From: Archilochus colubris | Lineage: Eukaryota; Chordata; Aves; Apodiformes; Trochilidae | NCBI GenBank assembly: GCA_023079485.1 | Contig: CM041083.1 | Coordinates: 153,220,552-153,284,551 of the forward strand | Direction: 5' to 3' | DNA length: 64,000 nucleotides | In this document: positions 1 to 11,470 of the stretch, piece by piece | How the letters are laid out: each line of letters starts with the position of its first letter | How positions within the stretch are numbered: position 1 is the first letter of the stretch | Notes under the pieces: model-generated | The model's database searches: none | Seen by the model: the letters and a program-made list of their open reading frames with translations, nothing else | What the model was told of the DNA's origin: nothing | Translations under genes and position numbers: made by a program

Positions 1-3000
1 TCTAGATATTCTTTACTATAATTGGAATGTCTTTTGGATAAAGGATATTGATATAACAATTTAGATTTTTAGGAGAGAATTTTCCGAATGTTATTTGTAA
101 CTGACTTGTAACTCTTACATGTTTTTACACAAATTTATTTATTTATATTTGCACGGCACACACCCACACAGATAGTTATACAGACAAATGCACATGTGCC
201 CAAACACATACACATTAACACATGCACTTAGGATGTGTACTTATACATCAAGTGCTCTTTTTCACTGGAACCAACCTGAAGACCATACCTTGATGAATAG
301 CAATCATTGACATTGAAAGAAATTTCAGTACAAACAATCACTTTGTTAGGATAAGCCAAAATTCTCTTTCTCTATGAGACTAGGTCTTAGATCTAACCAA
401 GTTTTATTCTAGCTTCATGCCAAGCACAGATAAGTGAAACACCAGTTTTTCCTTGTTACTTGCTTTCTATAGAGAAAAAATACAATATCACATCCCTTAG
501 AAATTAGGGTACTACCCAAAAAATCCCCAGCAGAAGCAATCAGTGGCCACTTCAGGAAATGTACCAAAGATAGGCATGTTTGGACACAAGTGAAATATTC
601 TCAAATGTGGTTTTCATTATGAAGGGTTTTTCCAGTAAATAAACTGGCACAGTATTTTAATATAACAAGTGTTTTTTGTGTGTGTGCTTTTTTTTTTTTT
701 TTCCATAAGATTTGCAGTAATTTGTCCATTATAAGGATTTTTTCCTACATATATATATATATATTAGTTTTAGTTCACACTTTTTTAATAGCCCGTACTG
801 TTTCAAACACTGGTCACTAAAAGCATTAATGTGAATGACTAATATGGCACTATCAAAATATTCAAGACATCACAGAATGATAAAAGTTGAATGATATCAC
901 ACTGCAGAATTTTGTAAGTATTAAAGCCTGTCCTTGGAATCTTGCCTAGTAGTTTATATTTTAACAGATTTCATAAATGCTACTCTATTAAAAATGTTCA
1001 TAGAAATTTTAAAGACCGTATAATTTTAGGTTATTTTGCTTGAGGTATTTTTTAGGTTTTGTTTTGTTTTGATTTTTGGTTTTTTATCTTCCTCTTTGCT
1101 AAGCACTTACCAACTTATCAAAATTGTGTGCAATTTTATAGAAGTAGAGAGTCTAAAAATGCTCAGCTTTCACCATTAAATATACTTATATCAAACCCTA
1201 GATTGCATTCAGGCTCCATTAACACACTAAGAAGATAAGTTTTATTCACTTTTACATGTCTCCAAATCTTTTTGTAACAGTTAACAACAGCTTTTAACAG
1301 TTGTGCATTTGATCATCAAAAGTATTTTTCATTTGTTTTAAGCTTGAATAAGAATGATGGAGAATGATCTCTGAAGTCATGTTTTAGTACCTTTTTCTCC
1401 CCGATGTATATTTTTTTCAGACATTCTGCATTTTCTTATGACTGTTCAAGGACCATATTTTGAATTTTATCTCTACTAACATTTCTGCTGCTCTTGAAAT
1501 ACCTTCACTTCTGTATCCAACCAAGCTTGGACTATACTCTCCCTTTGAATTTTTATTCATTTTTACCCAACACCTTGAATTCCAGATAGATTCCCATTTA
1601 TCTTCTGGCAAGCTCAGTACAGTAATAGACACTTCACTTTCCCCAGAATCCTGTTTCTCCTTTTTGGTGTCAAAAGCAAAATTCCAGAAGCCTGATGCAG
1701 CTTCTTCCTGATGTAATCATCAGTCTTGATTGCCTCTGTCTGATTCCTCAAATTAATTTAAAGGTTTTTCCAGACATGATTTTCTTCACTCTGTAGGTCC
1801 TTGAGTCATGCAACCTATTGCTTCTGAGCAGCAATAAAATCTGTGCCCAGTAACAGCTCAGTTTATAAATATTTATATATTTAGAGCAGATAGCTTAAAA
1901 TTTGCCCTTCATCTGCTTAAAAAAAAATCTGTCTTTACAGACAGAGTAAATAATTCCATCTTGATTTTCATAGTCATAATATAATCAGTATCAGCTGAAA
2001 CTAAAAGTAATACTTCCTGAAATAAAAGGAATAATTTTAAAAGACTCATTTTTAACCAATGTTATGGGTATTATTTTTATTTTGCACTCTTTTGTACCTC
2101 TTTGTCTGATTTGAAACACATTTTAAGGTTGCTTTCCCTTTTCAGATCATGGAAAGCTGTGCTGTGATAAAAGAAAATCCTTATTTAAAACCATACAACT
2201 CCTTCTGATACATGAATATGGAACACCAAAACTCAAAAGAAAACCCAAAGCGTAAGCAAAGAAACAAAACCTGCAATGGAGAGAGTGTTATGGACTATTT
2301 CAAGCTCTGTTTCATAGCAAAGAAAAACAAAGGACAAAATCTTCTAATAGGAAGCTTTTGCCATGTTGCCTCTAGTTTAATTTCTGCTGCTGTAAAATAA
2401 TTATAGGATAAATGCATATGAAAACGGCGATGGTATTCCAGAAGCATCTGAATGAGAGGTACAGTTATTACTACATAAAAGTTCTATACATTACAATAAT
2501 TCATTCTAACGCAGTCATTTACATGTGGAAATAATCTCAGATCAAAACAAAGTTTAAAAACATGTCAAAACAGTTTGCCACTTCTACCTTCAGCTAAAAT
2601 CTCCTCTTTGGGATAAATACATATTTGCTTATACAGTTATGAAATGGGATAACCTTAAACATGTTTTTCAGTCTGCTAAAAGTGCTACATTCAGTACAGT
2701 CTAGTGTGCAGTTTGAGTGTTTCTGTGTAGTCAGAAGCGATATCAGATTTCTTTGGATTCTAGCAGTCAGAAAAAAAAACCCTAAAAGATTAAAATTAAT
2801 TAAAATTAATCCAGGTGTTAAATAGTTGAAATAAAATCTATGAAAAAGAAATTTCTTATGTTTTTCAATGTTCTCAGCTGAAGTTATATGACTTGAAATG
2901 CATAGTTGTGTCTAAGTTTTTTTAAGAAACCAGTTTGATTCACTATGGTTTTATTTTAAGGTGATTTTAGGGGCAGCTGTAGAAAAGGATCCTAGTATTA

Positions 3001-3274
3001 AACAAAATTTTTCAACTAAAGTATTAGCATATATTGTTAACATCTGAGAACAAGCTTTTGATTTGTAATCCAGACGATAGGGCAAAAATAAAGAGCTGAG
3101 GTAAAGCTACTTTTCTTCATAGCTACTTGCATAGTGCTGTTATTTGGATTGGTGATAAAAACTGTGAATAAAACGCTCATGTTTTGGCCATTGATGATCA
3201 GTGCTTACACACAGTCAAGATCCTTTCTGCTCCTCACAATCCCTCATCAGGGAGTAACCTGGAGATGGGCAAAA
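1..3274. other. Unique AT-rich non-coding stretch
   Basis: I see no gene here. The open frames (for example 1417-1632 minus and 1460-1711 plus) overlap on opposite strands, are under 90 residues and show no domain. Minor content: a CA-rich patch near 150-230, a T run near 689-703 and a short TA repeat near 750-766. Around 3215-3270 there is a faint resemblance to the U3 of the ERVL-type LTR found at 21.5 kb, too weak to call. Confidence 0.6.
750..766. repeat. (TA)n microsatellite
   Basis: About eight TA units are read directly from the sequence. It is short and lies in AT-rich unique DNA. Confidence 0.85.
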
Positions 3275-4342
3275 GGTCTCACAGACTTCAATGGATAAAA
3301 AACTGGTTGAATGGCTGAGTCCAAAGACTTATATTCAATGAAGTTAAATACAGCTGGAGGACAGTCACAAGTGGTGTCCCCCAGAGATCAGTGGTTGAGC
3401 CACTCCTGTTTAACATTTTTATTGATGATTTGGATGAGGGGGATAGAGTGCACCCTCAGTAAGTTTTCTAATGACACTAAAATGGGTAGAAGTGTCGATC
3501 TGCCCAAGGACAGGGAGGCCTTGAAGAGGGATCTAGACAGTCTTGATCTATGGGCCGAGAACAATTATATGAGTTGCAACAAAGCCAAATGTCAGATCCT
3601 GCTCTTCAGTCACAACAGCCCCCACCAGTGCTACAGGCCTGGGGAGGAGTGGCTGGAGAGCTGCCCAGCAGAGAGGGACCTGGGGGTGCTGATTGAGCCA
3701 GATGAACGTGATCCAACAGTGTGTCAAGATGGCTAAGAAGGCAAACAGCATCCTGGCCTGTATCAGGGACAACGTGATGGTGTGATTAGCGGGACCAAGG
3801 AAGTGATTTTACCCTTGCACTCAGTCTTGGTGTGGCCACACATCAAGAACTGTGTGCAGTTTTGTGCACCATGAGTATAAGAAGGACATGAAGGTGCTGG
3901 AGAGGGTGCAGAGAAGGGCAGCTAGGCTGATTAGGGGTCTGGACAGTAGGTCTTATGAGGAGAGGCTGAAGGAGCTGGGGCTGTTCAGCCCAGAGAAGAA
4001 GAGGTTTAGGGGAGACCTTATTGGTCTCTACTACTACCTGAAAGGAGGTTTGCAGTGAGGCAAGTGTTGGCCTTATCTTCATCATGACTAGCAATAGAAC
4101 AAGAGGAAATGGATTCACGTTGCCCCAGGGGAGGTTCAAATTATATATTAGGAAAAATTTCTTCTCCAAGAGTGGAACCCGTTGCCCAGGGAGGTGGTAC
4201 AGCCAACATCCCTGATGGGTATTCAGTAAAGATATAGATGTCATACTTTGGAACACTATTTGATGGCTAATGTGTTGTAGGACTGATGGTTGGATGTGAT
4301 GATCTTGATGGTCCTTTTGAACCATGATAATCCTATGATATT
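3275..4342 (+). mobile_element. CR1 LINE, 5'-truncated, ORF2 C-terminal part plus 3' UTR
   Basis: Plus-strand CR1 copy running from the middle of the ORF2 reverse transcriptase domain to the 3' end. The frame at 3311-3736 carries the RT C-terminal region, but the CR1 catalytic FADDTK-type motif reads FSNDTK, so the active site is lost. Downstream come the typical post-RT segment and the 3' UTR, ending near 4342 in a degraded octamer tail (CCTATGAT). Stops and frame changes interrupt the coding part after 3736. The long antisense frame 3843-4325 is a by-product of CR1 3' UTR composition. CR1 copies are normally 5' truncated by incomplete reverse transcription, which fits this structure. Subfamily not assigned; divergence looks moderate. 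Confidence 0.93.
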
Positions 4343-6402
4343 AAGTTGCATATATGTGCTCCTTTTTTATTATGAGGGACAAAGCAAACAGCATTTTTTA
4401 ACTTTGTGACCAATGTCTGTTTTATCCCATAAGTGCAAAGAAGAAATTCTGACAATCTGGCATATATCACAAAGAGTAACTAAATGTAATCAGATAAATT
4501 TAACTTTTTGCAGCATATCTTTTGAAGTCCCTATAGTAGGCCAATACTACAATATTAACACAGGCAAATCATAGTAGATACTCATGAAAAATGTGAATTG
4601 AATTTTGTATCTCATTAGCATTCTTTCATAATATAAATTATGTTCTTATGGTGGAATACATAAGCTATTTCATTTCATTTCAGGGATTAAAAAAAAAAAG
4701 ATTTATTTGTATTGTGCATCCTTAAATGAAGTCAATGAGTACTAGTCACCTATTTCTACAGTGGACAAGTTGCAAACATATGCATCTTTCTTTTATACAT
4801 TCTCCAAGCAAGCTATTGCTAGTATCTGAAATTACAAGTTTGAGAATTACTACCTTAAATTATGAATTAAAAGTACTGAAAGCAGAGGCTAAAATGAACT
4901 TCCCAATAAAATACCTGTAAGGTAAAAAGTAGATTTCACTTCTTCCTGTAGTTGCTGAAAGGCAGGAGTGATTTATAAAAAGATATTTTAAGATCTAAAA
5001 ATATTTTAGGATTTCTAAAAAGATATTTTATATGCCAAAAATTGTATTATTGTATTATTGTACACTGTTTATCTATTTTCAGTACAGTCAAGCTATATCT
5101 AAAAAAAAAAAAAAAAAAAAAAAGTATAGTTTAGGGATTCCATTTTATCACCACAGGCTAACATCAATAGCATTTATTCATCCACATTTACCCTACTATC
5201 TACCTCCTGTTGGGCTGCACTTACTGAGAAACAGAAAACTTCTGCAGGAGGAGAGAAACTCTTCTAGGAGCATGTCTGCTGGGAACAATAGAAGGATGTA
5301 GTATTATACACAGTGGTAATGCTAGTTCATTTGGCACCATGAAGTACACCGAGAAAAATAAATAAAATCAGCATGGTCACCTACTGACATCAGGATCACA
5401 ATGTGATGACCTCATCTGTCCTGAAAGAACAATGCTATTAGTAGCCATGGTGACTAATCCAATGTTAGTCTCACCGTGTATAAACACAGACAGTTCTAAG
5501 AAACAATTTTCAAAGGATAACTGACCATGCATTTGAAAAGAAGATATGTCATAGACTGCCCTTTAGTGAGCTCTAGGTTTCCGCTTCTTTTTATGTCTGT
5601 AATTTGTAACAAAAACTATTTTTTAAGATAGTGTTGATTAAATAAAAGTTAGTGACCTTTAAATTCTGGGCTCAATAACTGCAAAATTGTTGGTAATTGC
5701 TAATTTAGCTGCCACTAAACAACAACAACACTGCAAGAAATCCCATTTCACATGGTGCTTTTCTTTTGGTATGCTGCTAGAGAACTTTCTTCTGTGTGAG
5801 ATTTATTTACTGAAGCCAGGTCAGACACCTGTCTCAAATAGAAACAACCTGTTCTATTAAGCTAATTTCAAATCAGTAACACTTGAAACATTTCAACCAT
5901 AAATTGGTTGATCAATCAGTGGCTGATTATTGAAAAATAAAATAATATCTCACCATTTTTTTAAAAAAGAAAATATTTAATGGGCACTATTGAAAGCTTA
6001 TAACTGCATTTTTTCTAAAACTGAATACAGAGACTTATTTTCTGAAATAGTTACAAAATGAAAGCTATTCCAAATGTTCCAAAATTCATATATAGTTCAT
6101 GAAGAGTTTTGTGGTGACAGATACTGTTTCTTTATCTGTGAGAATACTCTTACTTGCTTGAAGAAAAGGGAAAAAACTAAAAAAAAGCATGTCTTAAGTA
6201 ACTGATGGCAAGTTGCAAATGCCAAATAGGATTTTTGAGTTTTTTCTAACTAATAATCATAGTAAGTAGTGCAATGACCAGTCCATAGGTTGATAAATGC
6301 TTGATAAAATATTTTTCAAGTAATTTTGAAAAAGTTTTGAAATCAAGCATAGGTAAATAGAAGATTAGTGAAAACCTAGAGCTGATGAAAATATATAATC
6401 AC
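4343..6402. other. Unique AT-rich non-coding stretch
   Basis: No gene or recognisable transposon seen. Contains an A23 homopolymer at 5101-5123; the small plus frame 5032-5301 runs through that A tract and is spurious. Confidence 0.6.
5101..5123. repeat. poly(A) tract, 23 bases
   Basis: Uninterrupted run of 23 A. No LINE or retrogene body was recognised upstream, so I treat it as a simple repeat and not as a retrotransposon tail. Confidence 0.9.
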
Positions 6403-6625
6403 AGAGTCAATAACTGAAGTTGGAATGGACCTATTGACTTCCACCTAGTTTAAAATTCCCACTGAAAGCAGGACAAACTGAAGCATATTTCTTATGGTCA
6501 TTCCCAATCAAATTTTGAGTGTTTTCAAGGATGCAGGCTTATACCTTCTTTTGGCAACCTCTTCCTGTGTTTCATCACTCTTACAGTAAATGTTCTCTTA
6601 GGTTTAGGTAGAGTTCTCTGTATTT
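6403..6625 (-). mobile_element. CR1 LINE (old subfamily), 3' UTR part, left of micro-insert
   Basis: Minus-strand CR1 3' UTR. On the plus strand it reads as the reverse complement of the older CR1 3' end: phrases of the type 'guided to gaps in Cys' are not coding, but the order of 3' UTR segments (AAGTTGGAATGGACCT, then GCAGGACAAACTGAAGCAT, then CTTACAGTAAATGTTCTCTT) matches the older CR1 layout. It continues without loss on the other side of a short same-strand CR1 insert at 6626-6672. The 3' terminus lies at the left end; the octamer tail is eroded. Confidence 0.8.
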
Positions 6626-6672
6626 AGAAACACAGAATGGTTTTGGTTGGGAGGGACTTCAAAGATTATCTA
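6626..6672 (-). mobile_element. Micro-CR1: about 47 bp of CR1 3' end nested in older CR1
   Basis: Reads as the reverse complement of the extreme CR1 3' end (CACAGAATGGTTTTGGTTGG). It interrupts the older CR1 3' UTR exactly where the host sequence should run on, and the host resumes at about 6673. A 4-bp ATTT occurs at both junctions (6622-6625 and 6673-6676) and could be the target-site duplication. The exact ends are uncertain by a few bases because the octamer tail is imperfect. Confidence 0.7.
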
Positions 6673-7532
6673 ATTTCAATGTATGCTCATTGCTCTTGTC
6701 CTTTCATAGCATACCCCTGAGAAGAATCAAGGTCTGTCTTCTTTTCTCACCTCACTGGGTATTTATTTAATCACACTTATAATATGTCCCCTCCCTAAGC
6801 CTCCTGTCCCCCAGGTTAAATCATTCCATATCCTCACATGGCAGATTCTCCAGTCCCTCAATAATCTTCATAGCTCAGTGCTGGATTTGTGTTAGTAAGT
6901 TAGTTATATTTTTGGCACTGGTGAACCCACATCTGGACACAATCGTGCAGTTATGGATTCACCAGTTCTGAGGAGAGGGGAAGGCTCATCTTCCACAGCC
7001 TGCTGGTGAAGCTCTTTCTAAGGCAGGCAAAGAAGCTGTTGGTTGTCTCTGTGGCAAAGGCATATTAAAGACTCATGGTCAATTTATTATCCATCAGGAC
7101 TTATCTTTCTGTTCCAAGATGCTTTCCAGGTAGTAAGACTGCAGCCTGTCCTGGCTCATGGTGTCATTTCTCTCTAGAGGCAGGGATTCGAATATCCTGC
7201 AGATGAATTTCATGCGGTTCCTGTTTCTGCATTCTGTAAAAGGTTTCTCTGAATAGCAGACTGACAACCTCTTTCATCAAGCCATCCTCCTAGTTTGTCT
7301 TCATCTGCAGAGTTGCTGGGAATGCATTCAGTCCTATCATCTTTGCCCATAATGAAAATGTAAAACACCAGTTTTGCCAATATCAACCCCTGTAGTATGC
7401 CCCTGGTGACAGGTCTCCACCTGAACTCCATGCTGCTGTTCACAGCCCTTTGAGTCTGCCAGAAATTTTTGTTTCCTTCAGATTCCTCTGAATATGAGGC
7501 TAGACCCATCATTAAAGCAGAATGCAATCTTA
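6673..7532 (-). mobile_element. CR1 LINE (old subfamily), ORF2 RT C-terminal part
   Basis: Continuation of the minus-strand host CR1. The minus frame 7210-7527 (105 codons) retains RT-region residues: a VTRGILQG segment, then FIMG and SADEDKLGG where active CR1 has the FADDTK-type catalytic motif, then AIQRNL. The catalytic aspartate pair is therefore disrupted. Left of 7210 the post-RT segment and 3' UTR can be followed with many small changes, so the copy is old. Its right end near 7532 lies within about 10-20 bases of the start of a retroviral protease fossil on the opposite strand. Confidence 0.88.
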
Positions 7533-7539
7533 TTTCAGT

Positions 7540-8460
7540 TGGTTCTCAACAAAATTTTGATAGATACAGGAGCACATATTTCACTACTAACACAGTAGTT
7601 GTTACTGAGAAGTAGTTGCTGAGAAGCTGGATGTGTGATTCTGAGGGCAAAGAGTGAGTGACTGGAATAAACAAAGGAGTTTGCCATACTGTGAAAGTTA
7701 ATTCATAGTTCCTGGGAAAAAAAAATGGATATCATCTACTTGCTCTGTGTTCAAAAACAAAAATGAACATATTTTAGGTTTTGATGTTTTAAATGACCAA
7801 ACCTAGTGCCCTTCAAATGGCAGTGCGTGATCCTTTTGTCCAAATATCAACCCTAATCCTAAAAAAAATCAAAAGGCTATAATGTTTGTATGCTGCACAA
7901 CCCCTACTTTCCTTAATTCAAAAATTACTTATTTCCCACAGTATCCACTTTTGTTCTATGAAATGGAATGGAATTTCTGAAGTAATAGCAGATTTGGAGA
8001 AAAGACAAATCATCTCCAGACCACAGTCCCCATATGATTCTCCTGTCTGTCCAGTCCAAAACCCAGCTGGGAGGTATCTTTTAACAACTGAAGGCAGTAA
8101 TAAAAGCTCCCACTAAAAGCTGCTATGCCAAATGTTGCAAACTTAACAGTTACTTTGCAAAAAGCTGCACACCCACAGATGGCAGTGCTAAATGTAAAAG
8201 TTATGTTCTATACAGTCCCCTTACAGGAGAAGGATAAAGAAAAATTTATTATTACTTGAGAAGATATGCAATATATCTTTAATAGACTCTCATAGGAGCG
8301 TAAACACCCATGACTGCTCATGCTACACTTGACAAAGTGTTCCAGCAAAGCTGACAGAAGGCCAGGGTAAGTTCATCTTCCTTGAGGCTCAATTATTACC
8401 CACTGAAGAATGTCGATGCATTGTGTACTCCAGACTTGAGAAGAGGGAAATTTTATCTAT
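7540..8460 (+). pseudogene. Endogenous retrovirus pro-pol fossil (protease and reverse transcriptase start)
   Basis: Plus-strand remains of a retroviral aspartic protease followed by the reverse transcriptase N-terminal region. The protease active-site tetrad DTGA is encoded at 7563-7574, inside ILIDTGAH, with a stop at 7596. A conserved protease C-terminal LGFDVL is at 7774-7791 in another frame. The frame 7886-8116 then holds an RT-start signature with SPYDSPVCPV beginning at 8027. After about 8105 the frame shifts, and the next RT block continues to about 8340 with further stops. The order and spacing (about 160 codons from DTGA to the RT start) fit a retroviral pro-pol. The type looks ERVL-like (class III), which is inference. 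The copy is broken by several stops and frameshifts, has no LTR beside it, and fades out after about 8340-8460. It cannot be functional. Confidence 0.85.
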
Positions 8461-8796
8461 AAGTTAGCCTCTTCCATCCATCCTTCCTTCCACCAATCTA
8501 TATTTTTAATTATGAGCATTTGCCTTCATGAGTGTGAGTGTCTATATTTCACTGGGCCCAAATATTTCTGTCTGTGTGTGTGTGCATACTTTGTGTTTAA
8601 TAAATGTATACATATACATTTTACTTTAGGATACCTTGTAGTAAGTTAGTGTGAATATTATCATTCCCATAATTAAATAACTTATTAATCTTTAAAGCAG
8701 TCAATCGTTCAGTACTGCTAAAATTCAAACTTTTGATTGAATTCACACTATTAATAAATCTTGAGTTGCTGCTAAATCATAACTGTGTCAAAACAG
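8461..8796. other. AT-rich stretch, nothing recognised
   Basis: Contains a short TG-rich patch near 8573-8584. No gene or clear transposon. It could hold unrecognisable remains of the ERV to its left. Confidence 0.5.
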
Positions 8797-9056
8797 TCCC
8801 ACTTCTCAAGTTTGTCCAGGTCCCTCTGGGTGGCGTCAAGTCCCTCAGGCCTGCAAACTGCACCATTCAGCTTGGTCACATCTGCAGACTTGCTGATGGC
8901 TGCAAGGCAAGACCTCCTGAGGCTGAGCTTGGTCCCACTGCCTATGTAGCTAATGAACATATTACATAACAGTGTTTCCAATACAGACCCGTGAGAAATG
9001 TTGTTTTTCAGTGATCCACAACTAGACCTTGAGCCATTGATCTCTATCCCCTGGAT
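8797..9056 (-). mobile_element. CR1 host element, downstream RT segment
   Basis: Minus-strand CR1 ORF2 fragment, the 3'-ward part of a copy split by the insertion at 9057-10213. The frame 8772-9083 keeps RT residues, with SADVTKLNG where the catalytic FADDTK-type motif belongs, so it is inactive. Reading across the insert, the last host bases at 10214 and upstream join the first host bases at 9056 without loss except for the duplicated TGGAT. The 3' UTR of this copy is missing; homology stops near 8797. Confidence 0.88.
9052..9056. repeat. Target-site duplication TGGAT, left copy
   Basis: TGGAT at 9052-9056 directly abuts the CR1 3' octamer tail (CACAGAAT on this strand) and is repeated at 10214-10218 at the 5' end of the inserted CR1. 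Together they bracket the nested element 9057-10213. Confidence 0.8.
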
Positions 9057-10213
9057 CACAGAATCACAGAATAATTGAATCATTTCAATTGGACAAGGTC
9101 TTTATGATCAAGCACTACCAAATCTACCACTACACTATGTCCCTGAACACCTCATCTACGCATCAGGGATGGTGATTTCACCAGTTCCCTGAGCAGCCTG
9201 TTCCAGTGCCTAACAAATGTTTCAGCAAATAAATTCTTCCTAATATCCAGTTTAAAACCTGGAACAACTTGAGGCCATTTCCTCTTGTTTTATTGCTTGT
9301 TACTTGGGAGAAGAAACTAATTGTCACTTCACTGCAACCTCCTTTCAGGTAACTGGTAGTGAGACATAAGGTCTTCCCTCAGCCTCCTTTTATCCAGACT
9401 AAACAACCACAGTTCCCTCAGCTACTTTCCTTAGACTTGTGCTCTAAACCTTTCACTACCTTTGTTGCCCTTCTCTGGACATGCTCCAGCAACTCAGTCT
9501 CCTTCTTGTAGTGAGGGGTCTGAAAGTGAACATGGTATTTGAGGTGCAACCACTGCCAGGTACAGGGGGACAATCACTTCCCTGGCCCTGCTGGCCACAC
9601 CACTTCTGATACAAGCGAGGATGCTATTATCTGCCTTGGACACCTGGGTACATTTCTGACTCATATTCTGCCAGCTGTTGACCAACAGCCCCAGGTCTTT
9701 TTCCTATCAGGAAGCTTTCCAGCCACTCTTCCACAGCCCTGTAGCATAGCATAAGTTTGTTGTGATCCAAGGGCAAGAAAAAGTACTTAGCTGTTTGGAT
9801 CTTCATACAGTTGGCCTTTGCCTGTCCATATCACTCTGCAGAGACTTCCTACTGTCAAGCAGATAAGCACTCCTACATAATTTTGAGGCATCTGTAAACA
9901 TCTTCTAGATCATTGATAAAGACATTAGCAAGAACTGTCCCCAGTAATGAGCCCTGGGGAACACCACTTGTTACCATCTGCCAACTGGATTAACTCCATT
10001 CAGCCCAATGCTTTGGGCCCCACCATCCAGCCATTTTTTTACCCAGCTAAGCACACTCCCATCCAAGCCATGAGAAACTAGTTTATTTGTTTTGTTTTGT
10101 TTTTTCTTACTTAATTCTGTGGGACATGGTGCCAAGGACTTTAATAAAGCCTTTTGCTCATTCACTAAGTAAGTCACCTTGTCTTAAAAAGTTAGTTGAG
10201 GACCTGCCTTTCA
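9057..10213 (-). mobile_element. CR1 LINE nested inside another CR1 (1157 bp)
   Basis: Minus-strand, 5'-truncated CR1 with a clean 3' end: two ATTCTGTG-type octamers start at 9057 and are followed by the CR1 3' UTR and the post-RT and RT C-terminal parts. The truncated 5' end is at 10213. It sits within a second CR1 and is flanked by TGGAT on both sides. The coding part is split by stops; the frames 9494-9685 and 9971-10177 (minus) are pieces of ORF2. It must be younger than its host. The tail type (ATTCTGTG) separates it from the ATTCTATG-tailed copies at 33 and 58 kb. Confidence 0.93.
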
Positions 10214-10218
10214 TGGAT
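10214..10218. repeat. Target-site duplication TGGAT, right copy
   Basis: Matches 9052-9056 exactly and marks the 5' junction of the nested CR1. Confidence 0.8.
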
Positions 10219-11110
10219 GTGACAGTCCAACAAATTTCTTGTCCACCAAATATTTGATCCATTAAATCTATATTTATCTAATTATGAAAGAAGTATTTTG
10301 TGGGGGATGGTCTCAAAGGTCTTACAGAAATTCAGATAGATGATGTCTGTAGTTCTTCCCTTGCCCACTGATGTAGTCATTCCATCCTAAAAGGCCATCA
10401 AGTTGGTCAGGCATGACCATGATCTCTCAAGTCTCTCAAATCCCCTCCCTCTCCTTCATGTGCCTTAGCAGAGCTTCTAGGAGGATCTGTTCCACAATTT
10501 TGCCAGGCACAGAGGTAAGGCTGAGAAGTCCCAGGGTCCTCCTTTCTACTCTTTTTCAAAATAAGTGCAATATTTCCTTTTTTTTTTAGTTCACATAGAC
10601 TTCATCTGACTGCCATGACTTTTCAAATATTATGGAGAGTCTTTTGGCAACTACATCAGACAATTCCCTCAGGACTGCTGGGTACTGCTCATCACATCCC
10701 ATCTGCTTGTATTTGTTCAGGTACCTCAGGTAGTCAGGAATATGATATTCTTTTACAATGGGAGGGACTACACTACCCCAGTCGCTTCTTTGTGGTTCAT
10801 CCACTCAAGAGGCAAGGAAAGACAGATTTCTGGTGAATACTGAAGTAACAAAGTTGTTGAGTACTTCACATTTCTCCTCATCTATTGTTACCAGTTTGGC
10901 AATCTTGCTTGTCAGGGGAAGTACACTGACAAATGTCAAAGAATGACATTTCTTTTCTGGTTCTTATTATTACTTGCGTGCCCTGCCAGTTTCAGCTACA
11001 GCTGTGCTGAGGCCTTCCTGACTCCATCCCTACACAACTGGGGCAGTATCTCTATACAGAGACCAGTGACTGTTAAATCTGTGTCCTTTTTCTGTTTATT
11101 ATCTTGCAGC
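10214..11110 (-). mobile_element. CR1 host element, RT N-terminal segment
   Basis: The 5'-ward part of the host CR1. The minus frame 10586-10804 (72 codons) encodes the pre-RT/RT N-terminal stretch, with residues such as [20 protein letters not shown]. Homology extends upstream (rightward) to about 11060-11110, where the match fades. The portion 10219-10440 encodes the central RT region up to the insertion point. Stops and small indels are frequent. Together with 8797-9056 this host copy covers roughly 1.15 kb of ORF2. Confidence 0.9.
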
Positions 11111-11447
11111 GTTTCCATTATGTTGAAATATGTGATATCAACATTCATAACTGTATGGACAAATTTTGTAATGTTGATATCAGATATTTCTTTACATTTA
11201 TCTCTCTGAATTATGAATGGGAATAATCTTCTGTAATCTGAGTACCTACACATTAGATGGCTAAGCCTGAGTAGCTCACCTTAGACTTGCTTTATTTTTA
11301 ATATAGACAAATAAGCACCACCATGAGATAACTGATTTATTTTGTGTGAAGGTGACATAAATTAGATCATAAATTAGATGAACCATTCTCTGGAATTGTT
11401 TAGGTTTTGCTTTTGATATTAAAGGCAGTCTAACATGTTTAATCAGA

Positions 11448-11470
11448 TTTTTTTTTTTTTTTTTTTTTTT
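11448..11470. repeat. poly(T) tract, 23 bases
   Basis: Uninterrupted T23 read directly. Confidence 0.9.

Noticed and set aside
3215..3274. Possible ERVL LTR fragment next to the first CR1
   Set aside because: Only a weak partial resemblance over about 50 bases, with no ends or duplication.
3843..4325. 160-codon minus-strand frame, and similar frames at 29446-29734, 34457-34720 and 51901-52095
   Set aside because: These are antisense or off-frame readings of the conserved CR1 3' UTR, recognisable by the recurring PLHQVAQ/LDRVAQSPIQ-like words. They recur with each CR1 copy and are not genes.
5101..5123. A23 run as a possible retrogene or LINE poly(A) tail
   Set aside because: No retrogene or LINE body was recognised upstream, and CR1 elements do not end in poly(A).
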